Shown here piece after piece: positions 18,422 to 24,487 of a stretch of 36,531 nt of DNA. The number at the start of each line of letters is the position of its first letter. Position 1 is the first letter of the stretch. The stretch is from positions 1-36,531 of IMG/VR virus record IMGVR_UViG_3300044715_000274, one strand, 5' to 3'. The translations under genes and the position numbers were made by a program. The notes under the pieces are model-generated. The model made no database searches, was not told the DNA's origin, and worked only from the letters and a program-made list of their open reading frames with translations. This DNA comes from a virus.

Positions 18422-18836
18422 ATTTGATTGTAATGGTGTCGATGTTTGTATTTTCAGTCATTGCCTTATCAGTCATGCCAAGAGCATTCTTTGCATAAAA
18501 TATCGCCTTGCCTTCATTAGCTACTATATCAACTGCCAATGATTTAAACATCGCAACGATATGCGTAACCAATTCATAATAAGGATGTGTCGGGTCCTGT
18601 CTAATGGTCCAAAGTTGCATCCTATGGTAAAACTCTTTATTGTGTCTGCGCAACCAATGATCTAGGAAATAATCTATTGTTGGTACATAACGGTCTCTTA
18701 TCTCAACTATCTTACCGCTACCGGTTGCCACCTCTTTTTTACCGCCCATACAATCATCACAATATGCATAAGCCAAATTAAGCATTTCATCTTTATCGAT
18801 ATCTTTAAACTTTCTTGTTGTGTGTTCTCTTACCAT
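18411..18836 (-). CDS. Putative terminase small subunit
   Basis: This 141-aa protein is encoded directly upstream of, and overlapping, the terminase ATPase gene. The C-terminal part contains KAIFYAKNALGMTDKAMTEN, a pattern I have seen in small terminase subunits of Bacteroidetes phages. The N-terminal part is helical and basic and contains YCDDC. The small subunit would recognise the packaging site. Its first 32 bases overlap the preceding glycosyltransferase gene, so a later start is possible. Confidence 0.65.
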   Translation of the reverse strand: MVREHTTRKFKDIDKDEMLNLAYAYCDDCMGGKKEVATGSGKIVEIRDRYVPTIDYFLDHWLRRHNKEFYHRMQLWTIRQDPTHPYYELVTHIVAMFKSLAVDIVANEGKAIFYAKNALGMTDKAMTENTNIDTITIKYES

Positions 18837-19425
18837 GTTTTATGTTTTTAGTTCCGTTCCTATATGAGTTTATGTCATGCTCATGCGCGGCCCAATTCTT
18901 ATTAATTATCTCGGCCTTATCCCATCCGTACTCATCCCCTGTTGCGTGAGTTCCTAAATGCTCGGCCATGCAGTCCATCACATAGTAAGTATTAAAATTC
19001 GCTATGTGGGATCGCTCGCAGTAATCCAAATCAATTGGGCCATAAGGGAACATCGACTCATTAAAGTAACCAATTGCATTAACAAGCTTTATGTCAACCA
19101 ACCAATTGGATATGATATGCTCACTCCTAATTCCTTTCTTTACTTCTCCCAGGCTTGAGGCCACTATTCCGGCAAATGGGTAAGTTTGGATGGCTTCAAG
19201 TTTCTTTGCCAACCAATTGTCCGGCTCAATGATATCATTGGCAAGGTAGCCAATATAGTCGTAGTTATCAATTATAGCGATATCTAGGCCATCATTTAGC
19301 GCGTTGGCAATACCTTCTCTATTTACCTCAAGGTACTTATAATCGCATCCCGCACGCTTTAAATTGGATTCAATGATATCCTTTGGCCTATTGCCATAAG
19401 TTAAGCCACATATTAGTATTTTCAT
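18805..19425 (-). CDS. Glycosyltransferase family 2-like protein
   Basis: This 206-aa protein has the GT-A pattern: an N-terminal Rossmann-type strand (MKILICGLTYGNRPKDIIES) and a helix-strand with EGIANALNDGLDIA. NDIIEPDNWLAKKLEAI takes the place of the DXD region, and GYFNESMFPYGPIDLDYCER is typical of GT2 acceptor sites. It could modify DNA, capsid or host surface sugars; the sequence does not show which. It is the first gene of the late operon, just upstream of the terminase genes. The putative promoter box lies about 38 bases upstream. Confidence 0.75.
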   Translation of the reverse strand: MKILICGLTYGNRPKDIIESNLKRAGCDYKYLEVNREGIANALNDGLDIAIIDNYDYIGYLANDIIEPDNWLAKKLEAIQTYPFAGIVASSLGEVKKGIRSEHIISNWLVDIKLVNAIGYFNESMFPYGPIDLDYCERSHIANFNTYYVMDCMAEHLGTHATGDEYGWDKAEIINKNWAAHEHDINSYRNGTKNIKHGKRTHNKKV

Positions 19426-19444
19426 ACAACAACATTTTATTATT

Positions 19445-19474
19445 TTTATCCGCAGTTATCCGCAAATATACGCA
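19445..19474. repeat. Three tandem 10-bp units like DnaA boxes
   Basis: Consecutive 10-base units at 19445, 19455 and 19465 all end in CGCA. The first two contain TTATCCGCA (19446-19454 and 19456-19464), one base away from the DnaA box TTATCCACA. The third is degenerate. They overlap the putative late promoter box. The phage also encodes a DnaA-domain-IV protein (33811-34161). Confidence 0.6.
19463..19470 (-). promoter_or_regulatory. Putative late promoter -7 box
   Basis: On the minus strand 19470-19463 reads TATATTTG, an exact fit to the Bacteroidetes -7 consensus TAnnTTTG. It lies 38 bases upstream of the first late gene (start 19425). No clear -33 TTTG was found upstream, so a phage factor may assist. 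Confidence 0.5.
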
Positions 19475-19491
19475 ACCATGTCCGAAGTTTC

Positions 19492-19560
19492 CATCATAAG
19501 TGGTCATTAATGACACTAATGGTGGCATTATGTGTCATATAATGCACTTTATGATGTGCA
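19492..19560. repeat. Cluster of nested inverted repeats upstream of the late operon
   Basis: Within 69 bases there are several exact inverted repeats: CATCATAA (19492-19499) with TTATGATG (19549-19556); the palindrome GTCATTAATGAC (19503-19514); ATGACAC (19510-19516) with GTGTCAT (19532-19538); GCATTAT (19525-19531) with ATAATGC (19539-19545); and TGCAC (19543-19547) with GTGCA (19556-19560). No reading frame is seen. Possible roles are packaging site, operator or replication element. Confidence 0.7.
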
Positions 19561-19606
19561 TTTATCAATCAAGCTTGAGCCGATTATCAATCATTTACGG
19601 ATCATT

Positions 19607-19649
19607 GAGTAAAATTACTCACTCCATTGAGTAAAGTAAAATAGTAAAG
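19607..19649. repeat. GAGTAA/AGTAAAG half-site cluster
   Basis: GAGTAA occurs at 19607-19612, inverted (TTACTC) at 19615-19620, and again at 19630-19635. It is followed by AGTAAAG-type elements to 19649. The AGTAAAG core is the same as in the inverted repeats around the GIY-YIG/XRE gene promoter at 21623-21658, so the same regulator may bind here. Confidence 0.45.
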
Positions 19650-19955
19650 TTATTGTTTGTTTGACTTAAATACTAATTCTGCATTTTTATACATAAATTT
19701 ACTAGCATCTTTTTTATATTTATGTTTAGCTTTAAGTAATTGTTGTATAGTTCCTTTTAAGTTTTTTACATATTCATCTTGCCTATTAAGACGAAGTACT
19801 TTATTTTCATCTTCTAATTCTGCTATTTGACTTTCTAAAGCACCTACCTTAACCCCATATTCTTTTAGTTGTCTATGTAAATCAGTAACTATTTCATCTT
19901 GGCTATATATTCTTTTTACCTGCAATAAAACTTCCCTATCTACATATGTTTTCAT
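19650..19955 (-). CDS. Coiled-coil hypothetical protein
   Basis: This 101-aa basic protein has a clear heptad-like coiled coil around residues 25-60 (GALESQIAELEDENKVLRLN). It ends in a Lys-rich tail. It is the last gene of the leftward cluster of five small genes and is preceded by the shared leader ending TATAACCT before ATG. No function recognised. Confidence 0.65.
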   Translation of the reverse strand: MKTYVDREVLLQVKRIYSQDEIVTDLHRQLKEYGVKVGALESQIAELEDENKVLRLNRQDEYVKNLKGTIQQLLKAKHKYKKDASKFMYKNAELVFKSNKQ

Positions 19956-19958
19956 AGG

Positions 19959-20168
19959 TTATAGTTTTTCTATTTCTTTTTTTACTTCTTGCCAATATTC
20001 AACACTTGAATGCTCAAATGGCATTCTATCAGCTAATATCTCATCTACTGCTATTAATGCACATTGAATAGTATTAAATTTACTTCTATCATCAACATAC
20101 TCATCATAACGCTGAATATGAACGACTAATTTATTATAAATCTCTTGTGCTTTTTGTTGTGGTGTCAT
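19959..20168 (-). CDS. Small hypothetical protein
   Basis: This 69-aa protein starts MTPQQKAQEIYNKLVVHIQR and ends VEYWQEVKKEIEKL, with CALIAVDEIL in the middle. It is predicted to be helical and soluble. I have seen this pattern in other Bacteroidetes phage genomes but know of no function. It lies in the five-gene cluster and shares the conserved leader. Confidence 0.7.
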   Translation of the reverse strand: MTPQQKAQEIYNKLVVHIQRYDEYVDDRSKFNTIQCALIAVDEILADRMPFEHSSVEYWQEVKKEIEKL

Positions 20169-20184
20169 AGGTTATTTGTTTTGG

Positions 20185-20388
20185 TTAAAAATTACGTTCT
20201 TCCTTTAATTCATATTCTAATGCTTCTATCTTATCTCTTAATTCTTCTAATTGTTCTTTTTCTTTTTCAAATGAATTTTCTATTAAATCAATTATTTCAT
20301 TCATAAGCCAATTAGCGTCTTCTTTCAATTTATATCGTTCATTTATACTCTGAACTTTGTCCATTAATTCTTGCATTGCTGTTTTCAT
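20185..20388 (-). CDS. Small helical protein, MKTAMQEL family
   Basis: This 67-aa protein begins MKTAMQELMDKVQSINERYK and is almost entirely charged helix, with EKEKEQLEELRDKIEALE. The same MKTAMQEL start and EKEKEQ motif occur in the 89-aa protein at 24217-24486, so these are paralogues. No function is known. It shares the conserved leader. Confidence 0.7.
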   Translation of the reverse strand: MKTAMQELMDKVQSINERYKLKEDANWLMNEIIDLIENSFEKEKEQLEELRDKIEALEYELKEERNF

Positions 20389-20391
20389 AGG

Positions 20392-20760
20392 TTATTTATT
20401 TTTAACTATTTCAATTAATTTTTTAAGACAAGCAAGTTCTGCTTCTTCGTAGGTATAGTATAGTTCCGAATAAGTTGGTAAAATATTATCCCATTGAAAA
20501 TCACCTTTGTATTTTGATAAAGAATAGCAAAACAGAGGTTCCATTGTTTGGTCTACATCTATAACAGAAAATAAATTATACTTCTCTCTAAAAAATCTAA
20601 ATGCTTGTTGATATAGTGGTGCACATAAATGACTTCCATAATTTAGAAATACTATCTTTGGTTTTTCATCAACAATAGCATACCAAGCGATATTATAATC
20701 ATCAAAACCTAATTCTTTAAGTTCTAATGCCTCGTCATAAGGGATAAATTCTTTGTTCAT
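20392..20760 (-). CDS. Hypothetical protein, 122 aa
   Basis: This is an acidic, aromatic-rich protein starting MNKEFIPYDEALELKELGFD and containing YNIAWYAIVDEKPKIVFLN. It has no membrane segment and no motif that I recognise. It shares the conserved leader and lies three bases from the next gene start, so it is part of the same small operon. Confidence 0.65.
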   Translation of the reverse strand: MNKEFIPYDEALELKELGFDDYNIAWYAIVDEKPKIVFLNYGSHLCAPLYQQAFRFFREKYNLFSVIDVDQTMEPLFCYSLSKYKGDFQWDNILPTYSELYYTYEEAELACLKKLIEIVKNK

Positions 20761-20763
20761 AGG

Positions 20764-20985
20764 TTATTTGTTTTGGTTATCTTTTTTACATTTGCACCAT
20801 TTGATAGGATTATCATTTGGAACAATTTGTGGTATATATCCTTCGTTTAAAAATTCGCAATATTCCCTCATATTTTCATTATCTTCTAAATCTATTAATG
20901 TTGGAAATACACTTACCATTGTTACTTGATTACATTCTTTGCAATTAAATTCAATTCTTTGATTAAATTCTATTGGGTGTTTCAT
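20764..20985 (-). CDS. Small Cys-rich protein, possible zinc finger
   Basis: This 73-aa protein has a CKEC pair near residues 15-18 and a CKC pair near the C-terminus (KWCKCKKDNQNK), so a treble-clef or zinc-ribbon fold is possible. It is the first gene of the cluster. Its stop codon lies inside the conserved leader of the next gene. No function recognised. Confidence 0.6.
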   Translation of the reverse strand: MKHPIEFNQRIEFNCKECNQVTMVSVFPTLIDLEDNENMREYCEFLNEGYIPQIVPNDNPIKWCKCKKDNQNK

Positions 20986-21149
20986 AGGTTATTTGTTTTG
21001 GTTTAATAATGTAAAATTGATTTAATATAATTAATTAATGTTAAGTATAAGTACTAAATTTAAAATATTTATAATTGGAATTATATTTCTAATTTGATTA
21101 AATATTTGTGCTTTAATAGCTTTTTTAAAGTGAATTGGAAATATGTTTC

Positions 21150-21620
21150 TTACTTTGCCCTATTTTGATATTTATACCCCATCGCTAATAATGCTTTGTG
21201 AATAGCACCAATGGTTATATTGCCTTGAGCATCTCTGCGTTCCATATCCAAAACACCTTGTTTTGTAATACCTATTGTTTCGCCTAGTTCTTCCATACTC
21301 ATTTTTTTCTTTAATCTGCATTGTTTAATAAGACCTATTGGAGTAAAGGCATCTTTGCCAAATCCATATTTCCATAATAAATCATCGCTTAAACTTTCAA
21401 CAAATATTTGTAATTCGGTATTGTATTCAAACCATTCCCCATTACTACTAGCAGGTTTAAACATTTTGTGATAATTCCTTTCATCTTCTCTATTGCCTTC
21501 AATCAATCCAAGCACTTCTAATTTAACAGGGCAACTTACTTGTAATGTGCTTAATCTTAATTTAATTCTATCGGTATAGCCAATTTTTACATAATCGGTA
21601 TGCTTTATAAAATATATCAT
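21150..21620 (-). CDS. GIY-YIG (T5orf172/MUG113-like) domain fused to an XRE-type HTH
   Basis: I choose ATG at 21620. A longer TTG start (21638) would fall inside the promoter -7 box. The 156-aa product has an N-terminal GIY-YIG-like domain: MIYFIKHTDYVKIGYTDRI, then RLSTLQVSCPVKLEVLGLIE and ending GEWFEYN, as in the T5orf172/MUG113 group. After about residue 95 it has a helix-turn-helix of the XRE/Cro type (IGLIKQCRLKKKMSMEELGE, IGITKQGVLDMERR). This pairing suggests a DNA-binding regulator that uses, or has lost, nuclease activity. It is likely autoregulated by the inverted repeats next to its promoter. Confidence 0.75.
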   Translation of the reverse strand: MIYFIKHTDYVKIGYTDRIKLRLSTLQVSCPVKLEVLGLIEGNREDERNYHKMFKPASSNGEWFEYNTELQIFVESLSDDLLWKYGFGKDAFTPIGLIKQCRLKKKMSMEELGETIGITKQGVLDMERRDAQGNITIGAIHKALLAMGYKYQNRAK

Positions 21621-21622
21621 AA

Positions 21623-21658
21623 CTTTACTTTTTAGCAAATATAAGGAAAAAAGTAAAG
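21623..21658 (-). promoter_or_regulatory. Promoter inside an 11-bp operator inverted repeat
   Basis: A perfect -7 box TATATTTG (minus strand 21643-21636) is flanked by CTTTACTTTTT (21623-21633) and its exact complement AAAAAGTAAAG (21648-21658). The arms would put a bound dimer directly over the promoter of the GIY-YIG/XRE gene, whose ATG begins at 21620. The leader would be about 10 bases. Confidence 0.75.
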
Positions 21659-22059
21659 CAATAGCTTTTTATTTGTAAATATTTAGCTTGACTAATTTAC
21701 TTTATCCTTTAAAGTAAAATAAGAATACCTATATGTTACTTTAAAGCAGATTTTTATAATTTAAGTACAACAGGATTTTATAATACAACTATCCTAAAAA
21801 ATCGGACAGTTCATTATTTATCTCCGTTCACGGAACATGAACAACCAAAATAAGTGAACACTATCAAAACTTGCATATTTTACATTTTATGATAGTTGTA
21901 GTTTACATTTCCATATAAATCGGTAACAATACTACCGAATTTGGCATCACTTTGTTACATACTTTGTCAAAATTATCCCATCATTTAGGATATATATTTC
22001 CAATTTGCATGAATTTTACTAAATATTTCATGCAATACGCCTAAATTAGAAATATACTT
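21659..22059. other. Non-coding region with short inverted repeats
   Basis: I see no convincing gene in these 401 bases. They hold the operator at 21696-21718, a TACTTTAAAG element near 21737, an ACTATCA/TGATAGT pair near 21865 and 21890, and an exact pair TTGCATGAA (22005-22013) with TTCATGCAA (22027-22035). The last is 25 bases after the acyltransferase stop and could fold, but it lacks a T-run, so I do not call it a terminator. Confidence 0.5.
21696..21718. promoter_or_regulatory. Second operator-like inverted repeat
   Basis: TTTACTTTA (21696-21704) and TAAAGTAAA (21710-21718) form an exact 9-bp inverted repeat with a 5-base spacer. The half-site matches the arms around the promoter at 21623-21658, which supports a shared regulator. 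Confidence 0.65.
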
Positions 22060-22551
22060 CTATTTATAAATAGCATTATCCCCTATCTCTTTTGCCGGAT
22101 TACCCGCATACTTTTTAAAAGCTTCCGTGATTAGTTTCTTTGTTACCACCGCACCCATCCCAATCATGCATCCGATGGCAATGTCTTGCTTTTGATGAAT
22201 CACCGCATTAAGTCCAAGATTACATTTATACCTCACAATGGTATGTCCTCCAACCTTTACACCACATGAGATTGTGACCTTATCACCTATCTCGCAGTCA
22301 TGACCTACATGGCTATGCTTTAACATCCAAACATCATTACCAATAATTGTTGGTTGATCACCTGTGCTTGCATCAATGGTAACATGTCCGGTTAATACTA
22401 CATTGTCACCAATGGAGACACTCCCAGGCTCCCGATTCCAAAACTCTTTATGCTCGGCCGTGTAACCGATAATGCAATAAGGACCAATATAACAGTTCTC
22501 GCCTATAATAACATTAGGACCAATTTTGGCCGTTCCATCAATGTAACTCAT
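22060..22551 (-). CDS. Left-handed beta-helix acyltransferase, LpxA/hexapeptide type
   Basis: This 163-aa protein is built of hexapeptide repeats: AKIGPNVIIGENCYIGPYCI, then IGDNVVLTGHVTID, SHVGHDCEIGDKVTISCGVK, and a late IGMGAVVTKK. It lacks membrane segments. It should form a trimer that transfers an acyl or acetyl group to a sugar nucleotide or surface sugar. With two glycosyltransferases in the same phage, a role in surface modification (adsorption control or exclusion) is plausible, but the substrate cannot be read from sequence. It overlaps the 88-aa gene by 14 bases. Confidence 0.8.
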   Translation of the reverse strand: MSYIDGTAKIGPNVIIGENCYIGPYCIIGYTAEHKEFWNREPGSVSIGDNVVLTGHVTIDASTGDQPTIIGNDVWMLKHSHVGHDCEIGDKVTISCGVKVGGHTIVRYKCNLGLNAVIHQKQDIAIGCMIGMGAVVTKKLITEAFKKYAGNPAKEIGDNAIYK

Positions 22552-22804
22552 CTTTAAATTGTTTATATGTTAACACTAAAAATTCACATACGCATGCATC
22601 ACACCTACGATTATAATCGTAGTGTGGTATCTTTAATTTAATCACGCTCAATAACTCATCCTGTACATCTGCGTGAAAGTTTACTATCTCTCCACTCCGG
22701 ATAAATAGATCATAATGGTGCTTATGCCTCAATAAGATTTCCAAATGCTTCTCTACGCTCGGCACCAATTTTTTGATAGTTGTATTTTTCTTTTGCCCAC
22801 TCAT
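22538..22804 (-). CDS. Small hypothetical protein with a Cys pair
   Basis: The open frame gives 88 aa, with KHLEILLRHKHHYDLFIRSG and YNRRCDACVCEFLVLTYKQF. The second segment suggests a helical, possibly zinc-binding, small phage protein. The first 83 bases overlap the glycosyltransferase gene. A TTG or GTG start around codons 13-14 would shorten that overlap. No function known. Confidence 0.6.
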   Translation of the reverse strand: MSGQKKNTTIKKLVPSVEKHLEILLRHKHHYDLFIRSGEIVNFHADVQDELLSVIKLKIPHYDYNRRCDACVCEFLVLTYKQFKDELH

Positions 22805-23741
22805 ATAAATCGTTTCCCATTTTAACCCTTTCGGTGGGGTTGTTTACTAAATAAGATATATGCTTAAACCAATCACTTTGATTCTTTACCCATAACACCG
22901 GTGCATCCTTATCCTTGTTATATGGCTCAACATCACTCACAACACATGCAATCCTTTTACTCGCAGCTTCGAGGATTTTAAGATTAGATTTGCACGCATG
23001 CCATTGCGAGTCCTCCAATGGTATCACCATAATGTCGGCATGCTCAAAGTGAGTCATGTAGTTATTTGGCAATGTTCCGTTAAGTTTTCTATTAGCTAAC
23101 TTTCCCCCATTAGTAAACATGCTATGCACTTTATCCCAATACTCTTTACTCACCGGATCGGTATCGGTGTAACCTCCCAATACCATCTCTATTCCTGGCA
23201 ATGCATTAAATCTCTTTATCGGGTTTTTAAGTATTGCAATGTCATTCATATGCGTTGATCCTCCGGCCCAAAAGATGCGCACCTTATCCGACTCATGTCT
23301 CAAGTCGGTATATTGTTGCTCACCCAATGGAATGCAGTTTGGGAATATCTTTACATTCTTATTATACTTACTTACCTTCTCCGCAATGCGCTCATTGGTG
23401 CATGTAACCATATCCGCATTAAAGATATTGTTTATTACCCTTTTCTTTTGTGGCTCATAGAATTGGTGTAAAGGATGACTATACGGCAACTCCCAATCAT
23501 CATCGAGATCAATCACTACTTTAAAATGTTTCTTTGTCTCATGCCAATCATTGTCAAATTGAGAGAATCGATTATACAATAAAATCTCAAAGTTCCTTTC
23601 GTTCAATATCTCTTCCGTTGGTGTATTGCAAATATGGTTATATGAGTCCGGCATAAATGCCAACGGCAACAATACTCGGTGCCATCCGCATCCGCTTTGC
23701 TTTTGTGTAACTCCTAGCACCTGGATAATCTTATCGTTCAT
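22722..23741 (-). CDS. Glycosyltransferase, GT-B fold, family 4-like
   Basis: This 339-aa protein starts with a Gly-rich loop (VTQKQSGCGWHRVLLPLAFM), has VVIDLDDDWELPYSHPLHQF, and then a second Rossmann domain with IFWAGGSTHMNDI and HADIMVIPLEDSQWHACKSN. KILEAASKRIACVVSDV follows near the C-terminus, the donor-binding region of GT4-type enzymes. It probably transfers a sugar to DNA, protein or a host surface structure. It is encoded with the acyltransferase two genes downstream. Confidence 0.8.
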   Translation of the reverse strand: MNDKIIQVLGVTQKQSGCGWHRVLLPLAFMPDSYNHICNTPTEEILNERNFEILLYNRFSQFDNDWHETKKHFKVVIDLDDDWELPYSHPLHQFYEPQKKRVINNIFNADMVTCTNERIAEKVSKYNKNVKIFPNCIPLGEQQYTDLRHESDKVRIFWAGGSTHMNDIAILKNPIKRFNALPGIEMVLGGYTDTDPVSKEYWDKVHSMFTNGGKLANRKLNGTLPNNYMTHFEHADIMVIPLEDSQWHACKSNLKILEAASKRIACVVSDVEPYNKDKDAPVLWVKNQSDWFKHISYLVNNPTERVKMGNDLYEWAKEKYNYQKIGAERREAFGNLIEA

Positions 23742-23977
23742 TATTGCTTTATTAAATTAAGTATATCATCAATCTTCATATCACTTACATAACTGTTATT
23801 ATCAACAACAACCTCCGTGTATTCAATACCATTCTTAAACAACTGCGCCATGTAATCAATATAAAATATTACAAAGTATGTCCGCTTCAATTCTGCAAAG
23901 TCCGTTTCAATGCCCATGTCCTTCATCTGCTTGGATACATCATCGTGACAAATTATAGGAATCTTTATTGGTAACAT
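23741..23977 (-). CDS. Small hypothetical protein
   Basis: This 78-aa protein starts MLPIKIPIICHDDVSKQMKD and is mixed alpha/beta. No motif is recognised. Its stop codon overlaps the glycosyltransferase start by one base, so it is in the same operon. Confidence 0.55.
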   Translation of the reverse strand: MLPIKIPIICHDDVSKQMKDMGIETDFAELKRTYFVIFYIDYMAQLFKNGIEYTEVVVDNNSYVSDMKIDDILNLIKQ

Positions 23978-23978
23978 A

Positions 23979-24215
23979 TTACTTTATTTTTTGTCCTAAA
24001 AACCCGGCTCCAAATATTATTGCAATAAAGGTACTAACATAGATTGGTAAAAAAAATAGTATCACCGCACACCACACACTTAAGCATGTCGCACAATCAA
24101 ATGGCTTCATTCTTTTCTCAAATGGAATGCCCCATATCTTTTTTATAATGTAAGGTATTTTGGCCACATTAACAAAATAATAAGCAAATAAAAACGCTGC
24201 AAGTACTGTAATCAT
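23979..24215 (-). CDS. Small membrane protein
   Basis: I choose ATG at 24215, two bases after the upstream stop (TAA-T-ATG). The longer start at 24251 would overlap the upstream gene by 35 bases. The 78-aa product has two likely membrane segments: an N-terminal one (MITVLAAFLFAYYFVNVAKI) and a C-terminal one after KPFDCATCLSVWCAVILFFL. The KPFDC..C pattern is common in small phage membrane proteins of unknown role. Confidence 0.65.
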   Translation of the reverse strand: MITVLAAFLFAYYFVNVAKIPYIIKKIWGIPFEKRMKPFDCATCLSVWCAVILFFLPIYVSTFIAIIFGAGFLGQKIK

Positions 24216-24216
24216 A

Positions 24217-24486
24217 TTAATTAATTTGGTTGTATAAATCATTATCTTCATCTGCTTTCATAATGTCAATGATGTTTTGCTTTTGGTTATACTTTTGGTT
24301 GTAGTATTCATGTGCCCAATCTTTATTGTCATTTACTTTGCCATCTAAAAAAGCCTTCATTATCTGCTCTTTTTCTTTTTCAAGTCCATTTTTTAATTGT
24401 TCTAAAAGTTCATTTGGACTTATCATTGAACGCATAATTACTCTATTATTTGCCCATTCAATTAATTCTTGCATTGCTGTTTTCAT
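24217..24486 (-). CDS. Small helical protein, MKTAMQEL family
   Basis: This 89-aa charged protein starts MKTAMQELIEWANNRVIMRS and contains GLEKEKEQIMKAFLDGK and AHEYYNQKYNQ. It is a paralogue of the 67-aa product at 20185-20388. I have seen this family repeatedly in Bacteroidetes phages; function unknown. It does not carry the TAACCT leader of the other cluster. Confidence 0.7.
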   Translation of the reverse strand: MKTAMQELIEWANNRVIMRSMISPNELLEQLKNGLEKEKEQIMKAFLDGKVNDNKDWAHEYYNQKYNQKQNIIDIMKADEDNDLYNQIN

Positions 24487-24487
24487 A

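Larger units (their letters stand above)
19953..21004 (-). repeat. Conserved start-codon leader in front of five small genes
   Basis: Each of the five genes starting at 20985, 20760, 20388, 20168 and 19955 has TAACCT directly before its ATG. Three of them (20985, 20760, 20168) share ACCAAAACAAATAACCT exactly. The other two are partly changed, but all keep TAACCTATG. In two of these boundaries the leader includes the stop codon of the gene before it. The element is not a Shine-Dalgarno sequence. It may be a phage-specific initiation or regulatory site, or a boundary that spread with duplicated cassettes. Confidence 0.75.

Noticed and set aside
22005-22035. Hairpin after the acyltransferase gene as a terminator
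   Set aside because: Stem arms are exact but no T-run follows on the minus strand, so only an inverted repeat is reported.
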